Positions 1 through 8,425 of a stretch of DNA of 25,077 nucleotides are shown here, in pieces; position 1 is the first letter of the stretch, and each line of letters opens with the position of its first letter. The notes under the pieces were generated by a model. The model saw nothing but the letters and a program-made list of their open reading frames with translations. It did no database searches and had not been told where the DNA came from. The stretch is from JBLMZW01 sp050259035 (GTDB lineage Bacteria; Bacillota; Syntrophomonadia; Syntrophomonadales; DTU052), in contig JBLMZW010000130.1 of NCBI GenBank assembly GCA_050259035.1, positions 1 through 25,077 of the forward strand, written 5' to 3'. A program made the position numbers and the translations under genes.

Positions 1-77
1 GAACCAATACGCAACGAACAGCCACAGTAAGGGCAAAACCTGAAAACACAGCGCCTGCGTCTACGGCACCTGTTCAT
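1..77 (-). CDS. Partial small Cys-rich zinc-ribbon-like protein (cut by window edge)
   Basis: On the minus strand an ATG at 77-75 follows a strong ribosome site (AGGAGGG, 89-83) with five bases between. The 25 visible codons read MNRCRRRRRCVFRFC then PYCGCSLRIG, so there is a very basic start followed by a CPYC knuckle of the kind that opens a zinc ribbon. The rest lies outside the window, so length and function cannot be judged. It is divergent from the ABC importer genes, sharing the 78-316 spacer with them. The good ribosome site and the Cys pattern argue for a real gene, but 25 codons is little evidence. Confidence 0.45.
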   Translation of the reverse strand, partial: MNRCRRRRRCVFRFCPYCGCSLRIG

Positions 78-214
78 TTCCACCCTCCTTTCGGGTTCCA
101 ACTATGTTAAGGTATTAATTAAATTATGGTATTTGGCATGACTTGGTTACGGCCTGGTGACACGGTTTAATTCTTATGCACGTTTGCATCTTCCAGTGGC
201 TCCAAAAAGAATTT

Positions 215-227
215 GTAGTGCAACTAC
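215..227. promoter_or_regulatory. Short inverted repeat upstream of the ABC importer operon (possible operator)
   Basis: GTAGT-GCA-ACTAC is a perfect 5-base inverted repeat with a 3-base centre. ACTAC half-sites recur at 253-257 and in the overlapping 256-260 stretch, just upstream of the -10-like box at 282. This looks like a small operator for the divergent or the rightward transcript, but such short repeats arise by chance and no regulator is identified. The rest of 78-316 is AT-rich spacer in which I see no gene. Confidence 0.22.
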
Positions 228-281
228 TGTAACCCCAATATAAAACAGTCTGACTACTACAACTCTTTTAAGATAAATGTA

Positions 282-287
282 TATAAT
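282..287 (+). promoter_or_regulatory. Probable -10 box for the ABC importer operon
   Basis: A perfect TATAAT lies 35 bases before the first start codon and 16 bases before the GAGGAGGT ribosome site (303-310). I see no good -35 at the usual distance (about 259-264), so the promoter may be weak or need an activator. It is the best promoter candidate in the spacer. Confidence 0.45.
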
Positions 288-316
288 AGGCTTAAAAGTC
301 CCGAGGAGGTTGTTTG

Positions 317-1306
317 GTGAAAAAACTTGTCGCCGTTCTCGTAATACTTGTTCTGGCAGGGTTTGGTATCTGGTATTGGCAGAAAGATAAACAGGCTCCC
401 GCACCGGTTTCCAAGACACCGGAAGTTAAGTCAGTAACCCTGATAAATCCGGATGGCCCGGTAGTTATTCCGGTTACAGGGCTAGCAGGAAAAAAGGTAG
501 ATACTAAAGGGATAAATGTCAAGGTACAGTACTGGAAGAATAACGACGAGCCAATTGGCTTGCTGGCGTCGAAAAAGGCTGACTTTGCAGTATTGCCAGT
601 AGTAATGGGCGCAAACGTAGCTTCCAAAGGCATAGACCTGGTAATGTTGGGAGTACACGAATGGAAAGTCTTTTATATGATTGCTCCTCCCGGGGTGGAC
701 TATAAAGGATGGACCTCGCTTAAAGGACAACAGGTCTATATACCCGTGGGCAAGGGAAGCACGGTCGACTTGCTGCTGCGTTCGGCTATTAAGTCCCAGG
801 GAATGGTCCCCGACCAGGATGTGAAATTAGTTTATTCTCCCCCCCAGGAGATAGTTGCCTTGTTTAAGACTGGAAAGGTACAGTATGCCGCGCTGCCTGA
901 GCCGTTCGTGACTCTGGCAACTAAAGGAGGCCAGGGAAAAATAGTGGCTGATTTTCAGAAATACTGGGGTGAAGTTTCCGGAGGCCCTGATCGTATACCG
1001 GTGGCCGGGCTCTTTGTCCGCCGGGATTTCCTGAATAAACACCCGAAAGAAACTGAAAAAATTGCATCCGCTTTTGCGGCGTCAACCGCCTGGAGCACAA
1101 ATAACGTGGATGAAGCCCTGTCATTGACGGGTAAGGTGCTTCCAATACCGGCTCCAGTTATGAAACAGTCATTAACCAGATTGGAATTCAAATATGTCAA
1201 GACATCAGATTGCCGAGCTGAGGTACAAAAGTACCTTAAAAAGATACACGAGATGTATCCCGAAGGACTAAAAACCTTGCCCGGAGAAGGATTTTATAAG
1301 CAATGA
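317..1306 (+). CDS. ABC transporter substrate-binding protein, SsuA/TauA/NMT1-like, membrane-anchored
   Basis: This is the periplasmic-binding-protein partner of the permease and ATPase that follow; it would capture a small solute outside the membrane. Residues about 4-20 form one hydrophobic helix after MKK, followed by a Pro/Ala-rich linker, but there is no lipobox cysteine, so it is probably held by an uncleaved helix rather than a lipid. The body has the type-II binding-protein layout of the nitrate/sulfonate/pyrimidine family: KADFAVLPVVMGANV near 90, then a hinge and a second lobe with YAALPEPFVTLA near 195. GTG at 317 is preferred because GAGGAGGT ends six bases upstream; TTG at 314 is also in frame but too close to it. 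The stop overlaps the permease start as ATGA. Substrate cannot be told from sequence: sulfonate, taurine, nitrate and pyrimidine importers all look like this. Confidence 0.85.
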   Translation: MKKLVAVLVILVLAGFGIWYWQKDKQAPAPVSKTPEVKSVTLINPDGPVVIPVTGLAGKKVDTKGINVKVQYWKNNDEPIGLLASKKADFAVLPVVMGANVASKGIDLVMLGVHEWKVFYMIAPPGVDYKGWTSLKGQQVYIPVGKGSTVDLLLRSAIKSQGMVPDQDVKLVYSPPQEIVALFKTGKVQYAALPEPFVTLATKGGQGKIVADFQKYWGEVSGGPDRIPVAGLFVRRDFLNKHPKETEKIASAFAASTAWSTNNVDEALSLTGKVLPIPAPVMKQSLTRLEFKYVKTSDCRAEVQKYLKKIHEMYPEGLKTLPGEGFYKQ

Positions 1307-2049
1307 AGTCTTTGGCGCGTTTCCTGGCGGGGCTGGTGCTGTTTCTGGCAATATGGCAGGCTGCAGCCAGCCTGTTAGCCGCCAACATCATCCTGCCGGA
1401 TCCCCGGGAAGTATTTAAGCTATTCCCCGGGCTGGTTGCCAATCCCCTGATCGGTGAAGCAACGCTGCAGACCCTGTGGAAGGTGTTGTTAGCGATTGCG
1501 CTGGTTATGGTTCTGGGGATTCCCCTGGGACTGTTACTAGGGATGTGGACGCCATTTTATGATATGATGCGGCCCGTAATATTAATAATACAAGCCGTTC
1601 CAGTCGTGTCCTGGCTTTCTCTGGTTATCTTTGCCTGGGGAATTGGCTGGAAAGGGCCCATCTTTATAACCGTCCTTGCACTTCTGCCCGTAGCCGTTTT
1701 AACCACCGTGTCAGGCGTGGTTAACCTCGACCGCAATCTGCTGGAGATGGCCCGGGTGTACCATGTGCCAAAGAGTAAAGTAATAAGTGAGATTTATTTA
1801 GGTTCTTTGAGACCTTTTGTCATCGCCGTAATTGACATTACTATAGGACAGGCCTGGAAGGTTATCCTGGTATCTGAATACCTTTGCGGAAACAGCGGGC
1901 TGGGAGTGGAGATCCTGTCTGCCCGTTATGATATTAATATTCCGCGGGTTTATGCCCTTACCTTACTGGCCGTCCTTTTAGGTCTTATCACAGAAAGATT
2001 AGTAAAATTATGGACAGGGAGGTTGTCCCGCAAGTGGCAGCCAGCGTAA
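1303..2049 (+). CDS. ABC transporter permease, SsuC/TauC-like
   Basis: The 248-residue product is an integral membrane permease of the binding-protein-dependent inner-membrane family. It begins MKSLARFLAGLVLFLAIWQ, a first membrane helix, and has about six hydrophobic segments. The EAA cytoplasmic loop that docks to the ATPase is visible around residues 145-180 (LEMARVYHVPKSKVISEIYLG). It overlaps the binding-protein gene by four bases (ATGA) and the ATPase gene by 16 to 40 bases depending on the latter's start, so the three are translationally coupled. Family assignment is strong; the solute is unknown. Confidence 0.88.
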   Translation: MKSLARFLAGLVLFLAIWQAAASLLAANIILPDPREVFKLFPGLVANPLIGEATLQTLWKVLLAIALVMVLGIPLGLLLGMWTPFYDMMRPVILIIQAVPVVSWLSLVIFAWGIGWKGPIFITVLALLPVAVLTTVSGVVNLDRNLLEMARVYHVPKSKVISEIYLGSLRPFVIAVIDITIGQAWKVILVSEYLCGNSGLGVEILSARYDINIPRVYALTLLAVLLGLITERLVKLWTGRLSRKWQPA

Positions 2050-2720
2050 AGACCGTAAGGCTCTGCAAAAACTATGATGACCTGAAGGTCCTGGCCGATT
2101 GGAATATCACCATTTCAACCGGTGAAAGGGTAGCTATCTTAGGTCCATCCGGTTCAGGAAAAACGACCTTTCTTCGTCTGATTGCGGGATTGGAGCAGCC
2201 CGATTCCGGTTCCATTAAAGTGGACAGCTCGAAAATCGCTTTCGTTTTTCAGGAGCCTCGGCTTATTCCCTGGCGTAATGTTCGGGAGAATCTCTTGTTT
2301 GTAAATCCCGGGGCTAATACGGCGGAGGTCTTACAACACCTTAATTTATCTGATTTTGAAGAATACTACCCGGCTCAATTAAGTGGAGGAATGCGGCAGC
2401 GGGTTAACCTGGCTCGGGCCTTAATTACTAATCCCGAACTCTTGATTCTGGATGAATCGTTTACCTCACTGGACTTGCCTTTCAAACTGGGCATTATCCG
2501 CGATCTCTTAGCCTGGTGGAAAGAAAAAAGGTTTACCATAGTTACTGTAACCCATGACTTAAAAGAAGCCCTTTACCTATCTGACAGAGTTCTGATTCTC
2601 TCCGGAAGACCGGCTCAGATAGCAAATGATTTCAAGGTCGATCTGGAGGAACAGCGCTCCTTTTCTGATCCGGAATTACTGCGTATGGAATCCCGTTTAT
2701 TGGAACTCATTTCTACTTGA
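2010..2720 (+). CDS. ABC transporter ATP-binding protein, SsuB/TauB-like
   Basis: This cytoplasmic ATPase powers the importer encoded by the two preceding genes. In order it shows Walker A GPSGSGKT (45-52), Q-loop Q81, signature LSGGM (124-128), Walker B LLILDE (144-149) and switch His182. Length (236) is normal for SsuB/TauB. The start is uncertain: ATG 2010 gives the longest product but has a poor ribosome site, while GTG 2034 is preceded by AGGGAGGT (2016-2023) at a usable distance and would give 228 residues. No intrinsic terminator is evident after it, so the transcript may run towards uvrA. Confidence 0.88.
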   Translation: MDREVVPQVAASVKTVRLCKNYDDLKVLADWNITISTGERVAILGPSGSGKTTFLRLIAGLEQPDSGSIKVDSSKIAFVFQEPRLIPWRNVRENLLFVNPGANTAEVLQHLNLSDFEEYYPAQLSGGMRQRVNLARALITNPELLILDESFTSLDLPFKLGIIRDLLAWWKEKRFTIVTVTHDLKEALYLSDRVLILSGRPAQIANDFKVDLEEQRSFSDPELLRMESRLLELIST

Positions 2721-2743
2721 TAGCACAATTTTTTAATGTTATC

Positions 2744-2797
2744 GTTCAACCTGGCAAGAGCCGGTGATAATGCAAATAAAAGACCGGTTTGTTGAAC
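2744..2797. repeat. Nested inverted repeats between the importer operon and uvrA
   Basis: GTTCAAC (2744-2750) is matched by GTTGAAC (2791-2797), and inside it CCGGT (2761-2765) is matched by ACCGG (2783-2787). An alternative inner stem is CTGGC with GCCGG (2751-2765). There is no T-run after it, so it is not a standard terminator. It could be RNA structure or a protein site; function unknown. Confidence 0.3.
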
Positions 2798-2822
2798 TAT
2801 GTCTTCTATTTGAATCTTAGGT

Positions 2823-2828
2823 TAGAAT
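2823..2828 (+). promoter_or_regulatory. Possible -10 box for uvrA
   Basis: TAGAAT lies 11 bases upstream of the LexA box and about 50 before the uvrA start. TATAAA at 2828-2833 is an overlapping alternative. No convincing -35 sits at 17 bases. Position relative to the LexA box fits a promoter whose start region is covered by the repressor. Confidence 0.35.
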
Positions 2829-2839
2829 ATAAAGAGAAG

Positions 2840-2853
2840 CAAACAAATGTTCC
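2840..2853. promoter_or_regulatory. LexA (DinR) SOS box upstream of uvrA
   Basis: CAAACAAATGTTCC matches the Firmicute LexA consensus CGAACRNRYGTTYC at 13 of 14 positions, the one difference being A for G at position 2. It sits 24 bases before the uvrA start and just downstream of the possible -10, where bound LexA would block transcription. uvrA is an SOS gene in Bacillus, so site and target agree. Seen in sequence: the match. Inferred: repression of uvrA-uvrC until DNA damage. Confidence 0.72.
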
Positions 2854-2877
2854 TGAAAAGTTGGGAGAGAGTATTGT

Positions 2878-5721
2878 ATGAAAGATCAGATAATTGTAAA
2901 GGGAGCCCGGGAACATAACCTAAAGAATGTTGACGTAAAGATTCCGCGGGATAAGCTGGTGCTTTTCACCGGGGTATCAGGTTCGGGGAAATCGAGTTTG
3001 GCTTTTGATACCATTTACGCCGAGGGGCAGCGCAGGTACGTTGAATCCCTGTCAACCTATGCCCGTCAGTTTCTGGGGCAAATGGAGAAGCCGGACGTAG
3101 ATTATATCGAGGGGCTTTCACCTTCAATTTCAATTGATCAGAAAGCGGCATCCAACAATCCCCGTTCGACAGTCGGTACAGTTACCGAGATCTATGATTA
3201 CCTCCGGCTTTTGTATGCCCGGGTAGGACGACCCCATTGCCCCCATTGTAAAGTGCCGATTGCCCGCCAAACCATAGACCAGATAGTAGACCAGGTGTTG
3301 GACTGGCCGGAGGGGACCCGCTTTAAAGTCCTGGCCCCGGTGGTGCGCGGGAAAAAAGGTGAACACCATAAACTGCTGCAAGATCTTTTTAAACAGGGTT
3401 TTGTTCGGGTAGTGGTTGATGGTGCCGAGTATACTTCAGATGAAGAAATTGTACTGGATAAGAATCGTAAACATGATATTCTGGCGGTGATCGACCGGCT
3501 GGTATTAAGACCGGATATTAGGAGCCGCCTGGCCGAGGCCCTGGAACTGGCTTTTGAACTGGCCGATGGCCGCTGCCTGATCGAAATTCTAAGCGATGAG
3601 GGCAGCAGTGAGCTGGTTTTCAGCCGGGATTTCGCCTGCCCCGAATGTGGCTTCAGTCTGCCGGAGATAAGCCCGCGTATGTTTTCTTTTAATAATCCTT
3701 ACGGAGCCTGCCCTGATTGTGATGGTCTGGCAGTAAAACGGGAGATTGATCCGGCCCTGGTTATTGATTCGGAACTATCACTGCACGAAGGAGCGATAAT
3801 TCCGTGGTCTAATAATTTTTCCGGTTTCTATAATACGGTCTTAACCACTATGGCCAATAAACACCGGGTCCCATTAGACGAACCATTTAAAAACCTGACC
3901 CGTAAGCAGCAAGACCTTGTGCTCTATGGCAATGGCGGGGAGAAACTGCATATTCATTTTTCCAGCCATGAGGGAATGGAACACAATTTCTGGGCCAGTT
4001 TTGAAGGGGTGATTAACAACCTCTCCCGCCGCTATCAGGAAACCCAGTCCCAGGCAGTCAGAGAAGAACTGGAAAAGTATATGACCTCCAGTCTCTGCCC
4101 CAAATGCCACGGTGCCAGGTTAAAAGAGGAGGTCTTATGGGTTCTGATCGGTGGATTATCCATAACCGCTTTGACCAGGAAATCGGTAACCGAGGTCAGA
4201 CGGTTTTTCGATGAACTGGATTTAACGGAGCGGGAAAGTATAATTGCCCGCCAAATTTTAAAAGAAATCCGTGAACGCCTGAATTTTTTAGTTAATGTGG
4301 GATTGGATTACCTGACTCTGGACCGAGCGGCTGGGAGTCTCTCCGGAGGCGAGGCCCAGCGCATCAGACTGGCTACTCAGGTGGGATCCGGTCTGGTAGG
4401 TGTTCTGTATGTCCTGGATGAGCCCAGCATCGGCCTGCACCCGCGCGATAATGCTCGGCTGCTGTCCACCCTGGAAAGACTAAGGGATCTAGGCAACACC
4501 GTCATAGTGGTGGAACATGATGAGGATGCCATTCACCATGCCGACCATATCATTGATATAGGCCCGGGAGCGGGAGTTCACGGGGGACGGGTTGTGGCTC
4601 AGGGAACGCTGCATGATATTATGAATAGCCAGGATAGCTTAACCGGCCAGTACCTTTCCGGCCGAAGAGATATTGATATCCCGGCCAAGAGACGGTTAGG
4701 GAAGAAGAATTGTCTTGCTATAAAAGGGGCCCGGCATCATAACCTCAAAAATATAAATATCGACATACCTTTAGGGACCTTAACCTGTGTTACCGGGGTA
4801 TCCGGCTCTGGCAAGAGTACCCTGGTGGAAGAGATAATCTACCCGCAGTTAATGAGGAAGCTGTATAACAGCCGGATGAAGCCCGGTGAGCATGATGCAA
4901 TTGAAGGTATTAAACAGATTGATAAAGTAGTAAATATAGATCAGTCCCCCATTGGCCGGACGCCGCGTTCCAACCCGGCTACCTATACCGGGGCCATGGA
5001 TGGCATTAGAGAATTGCTGTCCTCAACCCAGGAGGCCAGGATAAGGGGTTATCGCCCCGGCAGGTTCAGTTTTAACGTCAGAGGCGGCCGCTGTGAGGCC
5101 TGTTCCGGAGACGGTATTATTAAGATCGAAATGCACTTTTTACCCGATGTCTACATCCCCTGTGAGGTATGTAAGGGAAAAAGATACAACCGCGAGACCC
5201 TGGAGGTAAAGTACAAGGATAAAAACATCGCTGACATTCTGGCCATGACCGTACAGGAGGCAGTGGAGTTTTTCTCTGCCATTCCGAAAGTGAGCCGCAG
5301 ATTTCAGGTCCTCCAGGATGTGGGGCTGGGGTATATTACTCTGGGACAGCCTGCGCCGACTTTATCCGGAGGAGAAGCCCAGCGGGTAAAACTGGCCACC
5401 GAGCTTTCCAAACGTGATACCGGGCAAACATTTTATATTCTAGATGAGCCCACCACCGGGCTGCATAAGGAGGATGTGAAGCATCTGCTGCATGTCCTGG
5501 ATCGGCTGGTGGAGGCGGGGAATACCGTTTTGATAATCGAACACAATCTGGACGTTATAAAATGCGCCGATCACGTTATTGATTTAGGTCCCGAGGGCGG
5601 AGATGCCGGAGGACAGGTAGTGGCGGTAGGAACCCCGGAACAAATCTGCCAGGTTCAGAATTCATACACTGGCAAATTCCTAAAAGATATTTTGAATAAG
5701 GGAAAAGACACATCTCATTAG
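2878..5721 (+). CDS. uvrA: Excinuclease ABC subunit A
   Basis: UvrA is the DNA-damage recognition ATPase of nucleotide excision repair; a dimer finds lesions and loads UvrB. Two ABC modules are intact: Walker A GVSGSGKS at 32-39 and again at 640-647, signature LSGGEAQR at 488-495 and a second copy near 826, and Walker B ending in LDE at 513-515. Zinc-site cysteines are C254/C257 with C278/C281 and C739/C742 with C762/C765. A further CPHC at 121-124 lies in the UvrB-binding region. Length 947 is normal. ATG 2878 follows GGGAGAGA. It leads a two-gene unit with uvrC 34 bases downstream and has a LexA box upstream; uvrB, often the gene just before uvrA in Firmicutes, is not here. Confidence 0.97.
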   Translation: MKDQIIVKGAREHNLKNVDVKIPRDKLVLFTGVSGSGKSSLAFDTIYAEGQRRYVESLSTYARQFLGQMEKPDVDYIEGLSPSISIDQKAASNNPRSTVGTVTEIYDYLRLLYARVGRPHCPHCKVPIARQTIDQIVDQVLDWPEGTRFKVLAPVVRGKKGEHHKLLQDLFKQGFVRVVVDGAEYTSDEEIVLDKNRKHDILAVIDRLVLRPDIRSRLAEALELAFELADGRCLIEILSDEGSSELVFSRDFACPECGFSLPEISPRMFSFNNPYGACPDCDGLAVKREIDPALVIDSELSLHEGAIIPWSNNFSGFYNTVLTTMANKHRVPLDEPFKNLTRKQQDLVLYGNGGEKLHIHFSSHEGMEHNFWASFEGVINNLSRRYQETQSQAVREELEKYMTSSLCPKCHGARLKEEVLWVLIGGLSITALTRKSVTEVRRFFDELDLTERESIIARQILKEIRERLNFLVNVGLDYLTLDRAAGSLSGGEAQRIRLATQVGSGLVGVLYVLDEPSIGLHPRDNARLLSTLERLRDLGNTVIVVEHDEDAIHHADHIIDIGPGAGVHGGRVVAQGTLHDIMNSQDSLTGQYLSGRRDIDIPAKRRLGKKNCLAIKGARHHNLKNINIDIPLGTLTCVTGVSGSGKSTLVEEIIYPQLMRKLYNSRMKPGEHDAIEGIKQIDKVVNIDQSPIGRTPRSNPATYTGAMDGIRELLSSTQEARIRGYRPGRFSFNVRGGRCEACSGDGIIKIEMHFLPDVYIPCEVCKGKRYNRETLEVKYKDKNIADILAMTVQEAVEFFSAIPKVSRRFQVLQDVGLGYITLGQPAPTLSGGEAQRVKLATELSKRDTGQTFYILDEPTTGLHKEDVKHLLHVLDRLVEAGNTVLIIEHNLDVIKCADHVIDLGPEGGDAGGQVVAVGTPEQICQVQNSYTGKFLKDILNKGKDTSH

Positions 5722-5755
5722 CTTTTTCCTATAAGTTCTGCCTGGAGGTATTTCT

Positions 5756-7561
5756 ATGGCTGAGGATCGGATACTGGAACTTAAGGAACGCTTGAAGGCG
5801 GTGCCGCTCTTGCCCGGGGTCTATCTTTTTAAAGACCTGAACGGTGAGGTCATTTATGTGGGCAAGGCCAGGGTATTGCGCAATCGCCTGCGCAGTTATT
5901 TTCGGGGACCTGATAATCTGGATCCTAAGGTTAAGGCCATGATGATGAAGGTACACGAGTTTGATTATGTAATAACCTCCAGCGAGCTTGAGGCCCTGAT
6001 CCTGGAATGCAATATGATAAAATCATACTCGCCCCGTTACAACATCATTTTCCGGGATGATAAGAGCTACCCTTATCTAAAAGTTACTCTGCAGGAGGAT
6101 TTCCCCCGGGCCATAATTACCCGGGAGAAGGTTAGAGATGTTTCCCGGTATTTTGGGCCTTATGCCGATGTCGGCTCAATTAAAGAGACCCTGCGGTTGC
6201 TTAACCAGCTTTTTCCCCTACGAACCTGCAAAGATTTCAAGATTGGCCGCAGACCCTGCTTAAACCACGATATCGGCCGTTGTTTGGCTCCTTGTACCGG
6301 TCTGGTCGACCGGGGTGAGTATCGGAATATGGTACAAAGGGTTATTTCGTTTTTGGATGGTGAGGTTCAGGAGTTAAGCCGCAGCCTGGAGAAAGAAATG
6401 ATAGCCGCCGCGGAAAATATGGAGTTCGAAGCCGCTGCCAGTCTTCGAGACAGCCTGGCAGCTATTAAAAAGGTGGCAGAACAGCAGAAAGTGGTCTGTT
6501 CCTCATCCATGCAGGCGGATATTATAGCAGTGGTGGGACAGGAAAGACAGAGGCTGGTTCTGGTATTTCACATCAGGGCTGGACGCCTGATAGGCAAAGA
6601 TACATTCTGGTTAAACACCAGTTTGGGTCAGCGCGATGAGGAAGTTCTTTACTTCTTTGTTCAACAATACTACTCCGACAATACCGATATTCCCGGGGAG
6701 ATTCTACTGGGGATAAGCCCGTCCGATCAGGAGGTTCTGGAAAAATGGATGATGGAGCAGGGGATTAAGACTTCCTTCAGAATTCCAGCCCGGGGAGAAA
6801 AAAAGAACCTTCTTACCATGGCCCAGGATAATGCCGTACTCCTGTGGGAAGAAAGCATGAGAAAAAGCGGTTCGATCCAGGAGGTCCTGGCGGGGCTGGC
6901 TCGCCTGCTGGATCTTTCGGAGATACCGGAAAGAATAGAGTGTTTCGATATCAGTCATCTGGGTGGGGAAGAGACGGTGGGATCTATGGTGGTGTTTACC
7001 AACGGAGAAAAGGATTCCGCATCCTACCGGCGGTTTAAACTGGCAGTCACCAACAATGACTACCAGGGTATGAGAGAGATTTTGACCCGCAGAATGCGCA
7101 ATGGGTTAGCCGGAGAGGAAGCTTTTCTGCCCTTGCCCGACCTCATTATGGTTGATGGCGGACCAGGGCAGGCTGGAGTTGCCAATCAAGTAATACAAGA
7201 ATTAGGAGCGGATATACCGGTAATCGGATTGGCCAAAAAATACGAAGAAATCCATCGTCCAGGTGTGCCAGAACCTATCCGCCTCCCACGCAGCAGTGAA
7301 GTATTAAAACTGGTGCAGAGGATCAGAGATGAGTCTCACCGGTTCGCAATTGGACACAACCGACAGCGGATTCGAAAAAGGTCATTAACTTCGGTGTTGG
7401 ATCACATAGATGGTATCGGGGATAAACGTAAAAATGAGCTGTTGAAACATTACGGCAGTATAGAGAAAATAAAAGCGGCTACAATTGATGAACTCTGTCA
7501 GGTGCCGGGCATGAATCACCGGGCTGCGGAAGCGGTATTCGCATTTTTTCACCGCAATTGA
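5756..7561 (+). CDS. uvrC: Excinuclease ABC subunit C
   Basis: UvrC makes both incisions around a lesion held by UvrB. The N-terminal GIY-YIG nuclease is at about 15-95 (PGVY at 20-23, YVG at 34-36, acidic ELEAL at 77-81). Cysteines C158, C168, C176 and C180 repeat the spacing of the [4Fe-4S] ligands described for E. coli UvrC (x7 then x3 between the last three). A UVR segment for UvrB contact spans about 203-238. The RNase H-like nuclease starts at ECFDISHLGG with D398, and tandem helix-hairpin-helix motifs close the protein (about 540-600). Length 601 is typical. ATG 5756 follows TGGAGGT. The 34-base gap to uvrA suggests one transcript; I see no terminator after it. Confidence 0.97.
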   Translation: MAEDRILELKERLKAVPLLPGVYLFKDLNGEVIYVGKARVLRNRLRSYFRGPDNLDPKVKAMMMKVHEFDYVITSSELEALILECNMIKSYSPRYNIIFRDDKSYPYLKVTLQEDFPRAIITREKVRDVSRYFGPYADVGSIKETLRLLNQLFPLRTCKDFKIGRRPCLNHDIGRCLAPCTGLVDRGEYRNMVQRVISFLDGEVQELSRSLEKEMIAAAENMEFEAAASLRDSLAAIKKVAEQQKVVCSSSMQADIIAVVGQERQRLVLVFHIRAGRLIGKDTFWLNTSLGQRDEEVLYFFVQQYYSDNTDIPGEILLGISPSDQEVLEKWMMEQGIKTSFRIPARGEKKNLLTMAQDNAVLLWEESMRKSGSIQEVLAGLARLLDLSEIPERIECFDISHLGGEETVGSMVVFTNGEKDSASYRRFKLAVTNNDYQGMREILTRRMRNGLAGEEAFLPLPDLIMVDGGPGQAGVANQVIQELGADIPVIGLAKKYEEIHRPGVPEPIRLPRSSEVLKLVQRIRDESHRFAIGHNRQRIRKRSLTSVLDHIDGIGDKRKNELLKHYGSIEKIKAATIDELCQVPGMNHRAAEAVFAFFHRN

Positions 7562-7612
7562 TTAGATGGTTGTAGAAGAGCCCTTATGTCTATACCTTAA
7601 TGATTTACGTGA

Positions 7613-7618
7613 TACAAT
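7613..7618 (+). promoter_or_regulatory. Possible -10 box before the HAD phosphatase gene
   Basis: TACAAT stands 32 bases before the TTG start and 20 before its ribosome site. No matching -35 is clear, so this is only a weak hint that the phosphatase gene has its own promoter as well as read-through from uvrC. Confidence 0.25.
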
Positions 7619-7650
7619 GACTAAAGGACTAGTCGACGGAGGTTAAAGGG

Positions 7651-8385
7651 TTGAAGAACCGCGAAGCGAGCGGAATAGGAAATGATGTCTTCCCCGCTGT
7701 AGTGTTCGATATAGACGGGGTTCTGGCAGATCATAGTGAACCGGTCGCCCCGGCCGTGGCAGAGAAATTGGTTCGGATTGCGGCTTATGCCCGGTTAATC
7801 TTTGCTTCGGGAAAACCTGCGCCCTATCTGGAAGGCCTGGCCCGGGGGCTGGGATTAGAAGAAGTCATATTAATCGGTGAAAATGGCGGGGTGGTTTACT
7901 TTCCGGTATCCCGGGAAGAGTACCGCTTCGATGATCAGATAAGGGAACTGCAGATTCTAGCTCAGGAGTTAAAAGAAAGGCTAAAAGATAAGGTCTGGTT
8001 TCAGCCCAACCAGGTGGCGGTGACTATGTTCCCGCGTCAAGAGACTACTGTTGCTGATTTGGAGAAAGCTGCCCGACAGGTCCTGCTTGATATGGGTTAT
8101 CACCAGATGGTGTTATATGTTCACGAGGATGCGGTTGATATTGTACCTCATGAAATGGATAAGGGATGGGCTCTGGATTTAGTTGCTGGCATTCTTGATA
8201 TCCAGAAATCGTCCATGATTGTGGTGGGCAATGGAAGCAATGACATTCCCATGATTCAAAGGGCGGGTTTATCTATTTGTATAGGTGAGAATGAGGACGT
8301 TGTAAAAGAAGCGGATATTACATTCCATAAGGTTGAGGATGCTTTAATATTTATTTTGGACCGACTGGAACCGGATGCCTCCTAA
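7651..8385 (+). CDS. HAD-superfamily phosphatase (Cof/phosphoglycolate-phosphatase-like)
   Basis: The product has all four HAD phosphatase motifs: nucleophile motif DIDGV with D20 and D22, motif II Ser53 in FASGKP, Lys171 in DKGWAL, and the metal-binding GNGSND at 193-198. The cap between motifs II and III is of the C2B kind (about 80-165), as in Cof-type, sucrose-phosphate and archaeal phosphoglycolate phosphatases, so a small phosphorylated sugar or acid is the expected substrate. TTG 7651 is taken as start because GGAGG (7638-7642) is eight bases upstream and no better codon precedes motif I. Exact substrate cannot be read. It lies between uvrC and an unknown membrane protein gene, with pgi further on; a sugar-phosphate role would suit pgi but is inference. 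Confidence 0.82.
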   Translation: MKNREASGIGNDVFPAVVFDIDGVLADHSEPVAPAVAEKLVRIAAYARLIFASGKPAPYLEGLARGLGLEEVILIGENGGVVYFPVSREEYRFDDQIRELQILAQELKERLKDKVWFQPNQVAVTMFPRQETTVADLEKAARQVLLDMGYHQMVLYVHEDAVDIVPHEMDKGWALDLVAGILDIQKSSMIVVGNGSNDIPMIQRAGLSICIGENEDVVKEADITFHKVEDALIFILDRLEPDAS

Positions 8386-8425
8386 TTAAATCAATCTATA
8401 TACTACACAGGGAGTAATTGCATTT

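Noticed and set aside
4154..4162. TTATCCATA, an 8-of-9 DnaA box inside uvrA
   Set aside because: Single, inside coding sequence, expected by chance at this match level.
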